DNA of 5,222 bases. Origin: Chloroflexales bacterium (GTDB lineage: Bacteria > Chloroflexota > Chloroflexia > Chloroflexales > Chloroflexaceae). The notes beneath the pieces were generated by a model. It had not been told where the DNA came from, ran no database searches, and saw only the letters and a list, made by a program, of their open reading frames with translations. A program made the translations under genes and the position numbers. The stretch's first letter is position 1, and the number at the start of each line of letters is the position of its first letter. The stretch lies in assembly GCA_013336035.1 (NCBI GenBank), contig JAAXUL010000629.1, forward strand, positions 1 to 5,222, given 5' to 3'. Of this stretch, positions 1-5,222 are shown piece by piece.

Positions 1-184
1 CGCCAATGATCTGCTCGAGGGTCTGGGGGCCGGCGCGCCCGCGCTCGCCGAGGCCGTCAAGCATCCGGGCAGCCTCTCGGCAGAGGATAGCGCCCTGACC
101 CAGGGCCCCGACGACGAGCCCCCCTTCGCCGACCCCTTCTACTGGGCGCCCTTTGTGCTGACGCTCTCGGGCGGGCGGGGCTGA
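1..184 (+). CDS. CHAT-domain protein, C-terminal fragment (5' end outside the window)
   Basis: The reading frame is open from the left edge (first full codon at 2) to the TGA at 182-184 and gives about 60 residues. Third positions are almost all G or C, as in the other genes here. The end of the protein reads PPFADPFYWAPFVLTLSGG. The pattern of an acidic/Pro stretch followed by a hydrophobic YWAPFVL segment is how CHAT domains (caspase-HetF-associated with TPRs) typically end, just after the last strand of the caspase-like fold. The catalytic His and Cys would lie upstream, outside the window, so activity cannot be judged. CHAT proteases are often activated through TPR or other sensor modules at their N-terminus; here that part is unseen. 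The gene converges on the zinc-finger gene with a 53-bp gap, so the two are not co-transcribed. The family call rests on a short motif. Confidence 0.7.
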   Translation, partial: ANDLLEGLGAGAPALAEAVKHPGSLSAEDSALTQGPDDEPPFADPFYWAPFVLTLSGGRG

Positions 185-237
185 ATGCTCGCAAGCCCAG
201 CCTGGCGCAGCCTCTTTTGGGAAGCATTTAGCGAGGC

Positions 238-1035
238 TCACCCCCCGGCGGCGCCGGGGCGCACCGCCAGGGTGAAGCGATCGATGTCGGCGGCGGCCAG
301 GCCGGTGAAGGCCACCGTGCCGAAGGGGTCTGTCGTCGCCCGCACGACCTCGCGCCCGCCCTGGAGCAGCGCGACCTCGCTGCCGCCCAGGTTGGGCCAG
401 CCGCCGCGGCTGGGGATGATCACCGTCACCACCAGGATGCGGCGGTCGGCGTCGGGGCGGCCTTCGACGGCGATGTGCAGCTCGAGGTCGGGCAGCGCCT
501 CGCTGAGGGTCGCCGTGGCGAGAGTCGTCTGCCCCGGGGCCGCCTTCAGCCCGGCCAGGGCCGGGGCCGACGAGGGCGGCACGAGGGCCCGCGCCAGATC
601 GACGACCAGGCGCCCCAGCTCATCAAGGCGCCAGGGGCGCGGCGCCGACGCGGCGCCGACGCGGCGCGGCGCGGGGTAGGCCGGCGGCTCGACCCCAAAG
701 GCCCCGTCGGACAGCGCCTGGAGCTCAGCCAGGTCGGCCAGGGCCGCGGTGCAAGCGGGGCAGCCGGCCAGGTGCACCCGCAGATCCTCCCACTGGGCCA
801 CGTCGCCCCCGCCCATCGCCAAGGCGGCCAGATACTCCGGCAGCAGCCCCTCGCTCTCGGCGCAGGTCAGCCGGTCCTCGGCCGCGAGCCTGAGCGCGTC
901 TATGAGCTGCCCGGCGCCGGCAGCGCAGGCCGGGCAGGCCGCCATATGCGCGATGGCGGCGTCGAGATCGGGCGGGGGCCGACCCGGCTGCCCGGCAAAC
1001 GCGAGCAAGATGGTGAGCGCCTGGCTGTGGTCCAT
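238..1035 (-). CDS. Soluble zinc-finger (zf-HC2-like) protein, probable anti-sigma factor
   Basis: The protein has 265 residues. It carries two zinc-binding-type motifs: His30-x3-Cys34-x2-Cys37, and a complete set of Cys58, His88-x3-Cys92-x2-Cys95. The second set matches the arrangement of zinc-associated anti-sigma (ZAS/zf-HC2) domains, which bind and hold an ECF-type sigma factor. Residues 100-160 are Ala/Pro-rich. Residues 185-262 are strand-rich (ILVVTVIIPS, then EVALLQGG, then DPFGTVAFTGL), like a small beta-sandwich or transthyretin-like domain. I see no transmembrane helix, so it is probably cytoplasmic, unlike most ZAS proteins. The ATG is preceded by AGGGA 8 nt away (1044-1048). It lies 90 bp downstream of the sigma gene on the same strand, which supports the sigma/anti-sigma pairing. 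The pairing is inference; the zinc motifs are seen directly. It could instead be a redox- or zinc-sensing co-regulator. Confidence 0.85.
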   Translation of the reverse strand: MDHSQALTILLAFAGQPGRPPPDLDAAIAHMAACPACAAGAGQLIDALRLAAEDRLTCAESEGLLPEYLAALAMGGGDVAQWEDLRVHLAGCPACTAALADLAELQALSDGAFGVEPPAYPAPRRVGAASAPRPWRLDELGRLVVDLARALVPPSSAPALAGLKAAPGQTTLATATLSEALPDLELHIAVEGRPDADRRILVVTVIIPSRGGWPNLGGSEVALLQGGREVVRATTDPFGTVAFTGLAAADIDRFTLAVRPGAAGG

Positions 1036-1055
1036 AGCTACATTCCCTTGTGCGC

Positions 1056-1069
1056 GCCTCTCGCGAGGC
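1056..1069 (-). other. GNRA-capped hairpin in the sigma/zinc-finger intergenic leader
   Basis: Read on the minus strand, GCCTC-GCGA-GAGGC forms a 5-bp GC-rich stem closed by a GCGA (GNRA-class) tetraloop. It lies just upstream of the AGGGA ribosome binding site of the zinc-finger gene. It could set the ratio of anti-sigma to sigma translation or mark RNA processing. A 5-bp stem can arise by chance in DNA this GC-rich, so the functional reading is weak. Confidence 0.35.
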
Positions 1070-1125
1070 CGGCTGCGTACCAGACAAGAGGCGGCACGGG
1101 GTCGAACATTACAGGCTATAGGATG

Positions 1126-1884
1126 TCACGGGTCGCCCAGGTGCAGAGCGGCCAGGCGCGGGTCGGAGCGCAGCCGGGTGAGCGCGCGGTGGCGCAGCAC
1201 GCGCACGAGGTTCGGGGTGATCTCGAGCCGCGCGCCGATCACCTCGTCGGTGAGGCCTTCGATAAACTTCAGCAGGACCGCCTGCCGCTGGCGCAGGTCG
1301 GGCAGCCCGCCGACGGCCGCCAGCACTGTCGCGGCTCGCTCGCGCCGCTCCACAGCGGCGGCCACGGCGTCGGGGGCGGTGGCGGGCTCGGGGAGCGGCT
1401 CGTGGGTGGAAGAGGCGCGACTGGCGCGGTCGCTCTCTTCGCTGAGGGCCTGGCGCAGCTTGTTGAGGGCGAAGGTGAAGAAGGCGCCGGGCTCGCGGCA
1501 GCGCTCGATCTGGGCGATCACCAGCTCGATGGCCCGCTGCACGCACTCCTCGGCCTGGTCGGGGCGGCGATTGTAGGCGGCCCGGTAGAGGTAGCGCTGC
1601 AGCTCGGCGTAGGCCCGCTCGCGGCGGGGCGGGTCGGCCAGCTGGCGACAGGCCTCCCAGAGCGCCCGGCTGTACTGGTCGCGGGTGAGCTGCTCGAACA
1701 GGGTCGGGGTCGCGTCGGGCGGGGCCATGGCAAGTACGAGGGTCTCCAGTGCCTCATCGTCGAGGAGCGACCACTGGTAGGCATCGCGCAGCCGGCGAAC
1801 CACGGGCCCGCACACCTCACTGGGCGGAGGGCGAGGGCACCCCATAGGCGGATCAGGCTGCGAGGCGGAGGGTGAGCTGCTCAT
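1126..1884 (-). CDS. Sigma-70 family RNA polymerase sigma factor (ECF-like)
   Basis: Counted from the ATG at 1884 the protein has 252 residues. It should direct RNA polymerase to a dedicated promoter set. Residues about 92-147 (YLYRAAYNRRPDQAEECVQ, then a helix ending in FFTFALNKLRQAL) resemble region 2, the core-binding and -10-reading domain. A low-complexity linker (about 150-182) follows. Residues 192-240 are a region 4 helix-turn-helix: LPDLRQRQAVLLKFIEGLTDE, then IGARLEITPNLVRVLRHRAL. The first ~25 residues are Ser/Pro-rich. I prefer the ATG at 1884 over the one at 1908 because AGGAG (1893-1897) sits 8 nt before it, while the longer form has no ribosome binding site. It is somewhat longer than a usual ECF sigma because of an extra N-terminal helical part (residues ~25-85). 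The zinc-finger gene follows on the same strand, presumably in one operon. The target regulon cannot be read from the window. Confidence 0.88.
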   Translation of the reverse strand: MSSSPSASQPDPPMGCPRPPPSEVCGPVVRRLRDAYQWSLLDDEALETLVLAMAPPDATPTLFEQLTRDQYSRALWEACRQLADPPRRERAYAELQRYLYRAAYNRRPDQAEECVQRAIELVIAQIERCREPGAFFTFALNKLRQALSEESDRASRASSTHEPLPEPATAPDAVAAAVERRERAATVLAAVGGLPDLRQRQAVLLKFIEGLTDEVIGARLEITPNLVRVLRHRALTRLRSDPRLAALHLGDP

Positions 1885-1892
1885 AGGCCACA

Positions 1893-1897
1893 CTCCT
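1893..1897 (-). promoter_or_regulatory. Ribosome binding site fixing the sigma factor start at 1884
   Basis: AGGAG on the minus strand lies 8 nt before the ATG at 1882-1884. The upstream in-frame ATG at 1906-1908 is preceded by a C-rich sequence without any Shine-Dalgarno match. The site therefore favours the 252-residue form over the 260-residue form. Confidence 0.7.
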
Positions 1898-1934
1898 GGC
1901 AAGGACATCGCTGTTGCCGGGCAAGGTGGGGCCG

Positions 1935-1964
1935 ATCATACCACGGGGCCCGTGGCGCTGCCAG
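1935..1964 (-). promoter_or_regulatory. Candidate promoter of the sigma/zinc-finger operon with an operator-like palindrome
   Basis: On the minus strand there is a -35-like CTGGCA (1959-1964, four of six matches to consensus), an 18-bp spacer, and a -10-like TATGAT (1935-1940, five of six). It lies about 50 bp upstream of the chosen ATG. The spacer contains CCACGGG-G-CCCGTGG (1941-1955), a perfect inverted repeat with 7-bp arms. A dimer bound there would sit between the two promoter boxes. The boxes are seen in the sequence; promoter function and repression are inferred. An ECF sigma often drives its own operon, but I cannot recognise a specific ECF-type motif. Confidence 0.4.
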
Positions 1965-2079
1965 GGCCCCGCTGTTGAGGAAGCGCAACGGGGGCTTGTC
2001 GCTGCCGCGGTGGGGGCGTGCGCGCCACGCGAACACACGGCCAGCGGGCGCGCGGGCCGCTGCCCTGCGAGCATTTCGC

Positions 2080-2117
2080 TTTCTGGTGCGGTGCGGCGTA
2101 GCCGCACGCACCAGAAA
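2080..2117. terminator. Strong hairpin between hflX and the sigma operon, possible terminator
   Basis: TTTCTGGTGC (2080-2089), a bulged G at 2090, and GTGCGGC (2091-2097) pair with GCCGCAC (2101-2107) and GCACCAGAAA (2108-2117) around a GTA loop. That makes 17 base pairs with one bulge. The hairpin starts 20 bp past the hflX stop codon, where a terminator is expected. Neither strand has a clear U-tract after the stem, so it may be a U-less terminator, a mRNA 3'-end stabiliser, or act with Rho. The structure is clear; the role is inferred. Confidence 0.5.
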
Positions 2118-2137
2118 AGGAATACTCTACCGGCGCT

Positions 2138-3439
<1,302 letters not shown>

Positions 3440-3484
3440 TGCTGTCGAGTGCAGGCGCTTGCCGTCCTGCGTGCGAAGCTCGTC

Positions 3485-3498
3485 TATGGTCGTCTCCT
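3485..3498 (-). promoter_or_regulatory. Shine-Dalgarno plus possible ATA start codon of hflX
   Basis: On the minus strand AGGAG (3494-3498) is followed by a 6-nt spacer and an ATA codon (3485-3487) in frame with hflX. An in-frame TAG at 3497-3499 blocks any longer form. Between this stop and the ATG at 3439 there is no ATG, GTG or TTG in frame. The codons in between have mostly G or C in third position, like coding sequence. The AGGAG is 54 nt from the ATG, too far to serve it. Either ATA is used as a rare start, or one base in the source sequence is wrong or mutated. Confidence 0.55.
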
Positions 3499-3503
3499 AA
3501 GTG

Positions 3504-3521
3504 GGCGCGGCGCACCGCGCC
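3504..3521 (-). other. Hairpin in the hflX leader next to the ribosome binding site
   Basis: GGCGCGG (3504-3510) and CCGCGCC (3515-3521) form a perfect 7-bp, nearly all-GC stem with a 4-nt loop. It ends 5 nt before the AGGAG of hflX on the transcript. It would be stable in RNA and could limit ribosome access or protect the 5' end. The structure is seen; regulation is inference. Confidence 0.4.
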
Positions 3522-3567
3522 AATACGATAGGCGCTCTGGACAGCGCCGTTGCTGTCCGTTGACATG

Positions 3568-3597
3568 ATTGTATCACCGCCCACTAGTTTCCTACAA
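3568..3597 (-). promoter_or_regulatory. Candidate hflX promoter
   Basis: On the minus strand the -35-like TTGTAG (3592-3597, three of six matches), an 18-bp spacer and the -10-like TACAAT (3568-3573, five of six) lie in the most AT-rich patch of the 3440-3713 intergenic region. Transcription would start near 3561 and give a leader of about 75 nt that contains the hairpin and the AGGAG site. Divergent transcription of the + strand ORF starts about 120 bp away. Confidence 0.4.
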
Positions 3598-3649
3598 GCG
3601 ACCACAGACGGAGCGCGGGGCTGCGTCACCGTGTCAGCCCCCGTCGCCG

Positions 3650-3678
3650 TTGCGCCCCGCTCCCCCGGCTGCTATAGT
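3650..3678 (+). promoter_or_regulatory. Candidate promoter of the TPR-like ORF
   Basis: TTGCGC (3650-3655, three of six matches to -35), a 17-bp spacer and TATAGT (3673-3678, five of six matches to -10) stand on the + strand. The predicted start of transcription near 3685 would leave a leader of about 30 nt before the ATG at 3714. That leader has no visible Shine-Dalgarno. The spacing is ideal, but the -35 match is weak. Confidence 0.4.
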
Positions 3679-3713
3679 GGGGCTGGCCGATCCACCTTTG
3701 CTCCCGAACTTCT

Positions 3714-4037
3714 ATGCAGGTCGTGGACCTCGAGCTGATCATCGCCCGCATCCCCGGCGGCTCTGCCCGCCCTGCGCGTCGAGCTGCCCGCCCTGCGCGT
3801 CCAGGCCGCCGACCCGGCGAGGTGGAGCGCGCCCTGGCCGGCCTCGGCCCCATCCCCGCCACCCTGCTCGATGGGCGCGACGGGCGCCCCGCCGCGACCC
3901 TGGCCGCCCTCGCCGCCGCCCTCCCCGCCGCCCCGATCCTCGAGCGGGCGCTGGCGATCCTTATCGCGCGCCTGGGTCCGCAGCACCCCGACACGGGGAT
4001 CGTTCAGCAGAACCTCGACGCGCTTGGTGAGGCGTAG
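3714..4037 (+). CDS. Short ORF ending in one TPR; possibly a decayed TPR/CHAT-family gene
   Basis: The ORF gives 107 residues. The start (MQVVDLELIIARIPGG) is strand-like and GC-ending in its codons. Residues 17-35 are Arg/Pro/Ala-rich. Residues 75-107 (ILERALAILIARLGP, then QHPDTGIVQQNLDALGEA) are a good match to the kinesin-light-chain type TPR pattern: an RAL..L helix, GP-HPDT turn and NL-AL-EA helix. Such repeats normally come in series in NB-ARC, AAA or CHAT proteins, so one isolated copy at a C-terminus is odd. In the middle (about 3761-3820) GC-ending codons point to a different frame than in the flanks, and a 21-bp sequence is duplicated (3763-3783 and 3784-3804, 20 of 21 identical). 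This suggests two compensating frameshifts or an old pseudogene. There is no ribosome binding site. A promoter-like sequence lies upstream, and the 21-bp array begins right after the stop. It may be a real small protein-interaction module or a remnant. Confidence 0.5.
   Translation: MQVVDLELIIARIPGGSARPARRAARPARPGRRPGEVERALAGLGPIPATLLDGRDGRPAATLAALAAALPAAPILERALAILIARLGPQHPDTGIVQQNLDALGEA
3763..3804 (+). repeat. Two-copy 21-bp tandem duplication inside the TPR-like ORF
   Basis: Positions 3763-3783 and 3784-3804 differ at one base (GAG versus CAG in the last triplet). In the frame with best third-position GC the unit reads LPALRVE/LPALRVQ, but the ORF runs through it in another frame as Arg/Pro-rich sequence. 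It has the same period as the array at 4041-4376 but a different sequence. Confidence 0.8.
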
Positions 4038-4040
4038 CTT

Positions 4041-4376
4041 CGGCGCGGCGCGACTCGGCGGCGCGGGTCTCGCGGCAAGCGGCGCCAGCCTCGCGGTCGC
4101 GGGACGCGTCTCGTGATTCAGGGGCGCAAGTCTCACTGTGAGAGGCGCGAGTCTCGCTGTGAGAGGCGCGAGTCTCGCTGTCAGAGGCGCGAGTCTCGAG
4201 CGCAGAGGCGCGAGTCTCGATGGTAGGGGTGCGAGTCTCGCTGTCAGAGGTCTGAGTCTCGAGCGCAGAGGCGCGAGTCTCGAGCGCAGCGGTCTGAGTC
4301 TCGAGCGCAGAGGCGCGAGTCGCGAGCGCAGCGGTCTGAGTCTCGAGCGCAGAGGTCCGAGTCTCGATACGAGCGC
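4041..4376. repeat. 21-bp tandem array, about 16 units
   Basis: Units of exactly 21 bp run without a phase break; unit boundaries fall at 4041, 4062, 4083, 4104, 4125, 4146 and every 21 bp up to 4356-4376. The first four units are degenerate (the one at 4104 has small internal shifts), the fifth is intermediate, and units 6-16 are well kept. Ten of these carry GAGTCTCG exactly and an eleventh (4314-4334) has one mismatch. In several units the core extends to GCGAG-T-CTCGC, a dyad. Units 11-15 alternate between two versions, giving a 42-bp higher-order repeat. Because 21 is a multiple of three, each strand can encode heptads: + strand ASLAVRG/ASLERRG (4138-4370, no ribosome binding site, a TGA at 4114-4116 upstream), minus strand RLAPLRS-like. 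Neither ORF has a credible start signal, so I treat it as non-coding. Confidence 0.95.
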
Positions 4377-4467
4377 CCTACGACCTGCAACCGTGCGTGT
4401 CACGCCCGCCTCAGCGTATCGTGTCACACGAGACATGACTGATGCTTCGGATCTGGTACGCCCGCTC

Positions 4468-4476
4468 TGCTATGCT
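4468..4476 (+). promoter_or_regulatory. Candidate extended -10 promoter of the small coiled-coil gene
   Basis: TGC followed by TATGCT (4471-4476, four of six matches to -10) forms an extended -10 element about 80 bp upstream of the ATG at 4558. No good -35 is visible at 16-18 bp, which is tolerable for extended -10 promoters. Evidence is weak and rests on position and motif only. Confidence 0.3.
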
Positions 4477-4546
4477 AGGCCGTCGGACGGTTGGCCCTCC
4501 CGGGCGCGCCCGTAGCACGCCCGGCATCGGACCCGCACACCACAAC

Positions 4547-4552
4547 AGGAGG
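4547..4552 (+). promoter_or_regulatory. Strong ribosome binding site fixing the start at 4558
   Basis: AGGAGG lies 5 nt before the ATG at 4558-4560. A GTG at 4552-4554 is also in frame but overlaps the Shine-Dalgarno itself, so it is not a plausible start. Confidence 0.85.
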
Positions 4553-4557
4553 TGACA

Positions 4558-4926
4558 ATGCCATCGCGACAGGACTATCCTCTCTCCCCGGCGGTGCTTG
4601 CCAACGACCGGGCGACCCTCGACGCCCTGCAGGACATCGTCGACTACGCGCCGCACAACCTCGAGCACGGGACGGCGGCGCTCCGCGAGTGCGAGGTGGC
4701 GCTCCGCCAGGCCGAGCTCGAGACCGAGCGGGCGCGCCTGGCCTATGAGCTGGCCCGCGAGCGCCAGATCCAGGCCGGCTGGGCGCTGCACAACCGCACC
4801 GTCGGCGCCCGGGCCGAGGTCGTCGCCCAGTTCGGCCCCGACTCGCACGCCGTCAGCGCCATCGGCCTCACGCGGAAGTCGGAGCGCAAGCGCGCGACCC
4901 GTCGCGCCGCCGCCCCGCCGGCCTAG
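4558..4926 (+). CDS. Small coiled-coil protein of unknown function
   Basis: The protein has 122 residues from the ATG at 4558, chosen for its AGGAGG site. Residues about 38-75 are a charged, Ala/Leu/Glu/Arg-rich helix (ALRECEVALRQAELETERAR onward) likely to form a coiled coil. Residues 88-112 (VVAQFGPDSHAVSAIGL, then TRKSERKR) form a compact motif followed by a basic, Ala/Pro-rich tail to the end. Small proteins ending in a similar F/YG-x-DS...G-x-x-RKSERKR pattern exist as uncharacterised families in Chloroflexota and cyanobacteria; I recall this from the pattern and could not check it. No signal peptide or membrane segment is visible. One Cys (45) only. The basic tail suggests nucleic acid or ribosome contact, which is inference. 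It stands alone, with the 21-bp array upstream and hairpin repeats downstream. Confidence 0.75.
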   Translation: MPSRQDYPLSPAVLANDRATLDALQDIVDYAPHNLEHGTAALRECEVALRQAELETERARLAYELARERQIQAGWALHNRTVGARAEVVAQFGPDSHAVSAIGLTRKSERKRATRRAAAPPA

Positions 4927-5006
4927 TACTCTGTCCGCGCAGCCCTGACGGGCCGGCCGCCCAGCGGAGCGCGCCCGCGCGGGGGTGCCCCGACATGCGC
5001 TAAGGG

Positions 5007-5101
5007 CAGACCCAGGCGGCCGCCCCAGCGCACGTGACGGTCTCGCCCAGCGCGGACCCAGGCGTCCGCCCCACCCAGCGCGGACCCAGGCGTCCGCCCC
5101 G
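5007..5101. repeat. 28-bp hairpin-forming direct repeats (two near-identical copies plus one degenerate)
   Basis: Positions 5046-5073 and 5074-5101 are tandem copies identical at 27 of 28 bases. A 21-bp part recurs at 5007-5027 with 19 of 21 matches to 5053-5073. Each full copy holds GCGGAC-CCAGGC-GTCCGC, a 6-bp stem with 6-nt loop (5052-5069 and 5080-5097). Placed 80-175 bp after the small gene, they could end its transcript or protect its 3' end, or be a REP-like element. No U-tract follows. Confidence 0.8.
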
Positions 5102-5222
5102 CCCATCAGCATAGCTTGCAGTCCCCCTGGCCGCGGCGGGCGCCGCCCGCGCTGCTCTGAGGCCGTCCGACCGCCCCTACGAGCGGGCGGGCCGCCGCGG
5201 CACCTCGTGACCCAAGCCCCGA
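5102..5222. other. Right-end segment with no recognisable gene
   Basis: I find no ORF with a ribosome binding site or protein similarity here. The segment holds a GCGGGC-GCC-GCCCGC hairpin (5136-5150) and an inverted repeat of 10 bp (5130-5139 with 5192-5201). Both could be by-products of extreme GC content or a terminator for a gene beyond the window. Confidence 0.4.

Noticed and set aside
209..238. AGCCTC...GAGGCT inverted repeat between the convergent CHAT and zinc-finger genes as a bidirectional terminator
   Set aside because: The stem is only 6 bp with an 18-nt loop and no U-tract in the right place; too weak to list.
475..1875. 466-residue + strand open frame across the zinc-finger and sigma genes
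   Set aside because: It is antisense to two genes with recognisable domains, its protein is low-complexity Gly/Ala/Arg, and it has no ribosome binding site. High GC content makes such long antisense frames common.
3559..3564. TTGACA on the + strand as a -35 box
   Set aside because: A perfect -35 hexamer, but no -10-like sequence follows at 16-19 bp; the + strand promoter at 3650-3678 is better placed.
4041..4376. CRISPR array
   Set aside because: Units are contiguous 21-mers with no unique 30-40 bp spacers, and no cas gene is nearby.
3672..4436. 254-residue minus-strand frame through the array and antisense to the TPR-like ORF
   Set aside because: No Shine-Dalgarno before its ATG at 4436, and its C-terminal half is plainly antisense to a TPR-encoding sequence. 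Kept only as a possibility in the heptad finding.
4411..5112. 233-residue minus-strand frame over the small coiled-coil gene
   Set aside because: It is antisense to a gene with an excellent ribosome binding site, and part of its sequence is only translated hairpin repeats.

Overview
The window is very GC-rich. The likely source is a member of the Chloroflexota (class Chloroflexia). I infer this from the HflX sequence type, the CHAT, sigma factor and zinc-finger gene neighbourhood, and the base composition; no marker gene fixes the taxonomy.

Layout from left to right. Positions 1-184 hold the 3' end of a + strand gene whose last residues look like the C-terminus of a CHAT (caspase-like) protease domain. 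Converging on it is a two-gene minus-strand unit: a sigma-70 family (ECF-like) sigma factor (1126-1884), then a soluble zinc-finger protein that is probably its anti-sigma factor (238-1035). A candidate promoter with a perfect palindrome in its spacer lies just upstream (1935-1964). After a strong hairpin (2080-2117) comes hflX, also on the minus strand (2138-3439). Its only well-placed Shine-Dalgarno precedes an ATA codon 48 nt upstream of the first ATG, so the protein may start at 3487.

From about 3650 the + strand carries a candidate promoter and a 107-residue ORF (3714-4037). Its C-terminus is a single kinesin-light-chain-type TPR, so it is either a minigene or a decayed TPR/CHAT-family gene. 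Right after its stop is a 21-bp tandem array of about 16 units (4041-4376). Each well-kept unit contains the odd-length dyad GCGAG-T-CTCGC or a near match. A small coiled-coil gene of unknown function with an excellent ribosome binding site follows (4558-4926). The right end has 28-bp hairpin-forming repeats and no recognisable gene.

How the parts could work together: sigma factor, zinc-finger regulator, CHAT protease and TPR fragments within 4 kb suggest a signalling or stress-response locus of the type Chloroflexota carry in many copies. HflX is a housekeeping ribosome-rescue GTPase and is probably an unrelated neighbour. The least explained elements are the 21-bp array and the possible AUA start of hflX.
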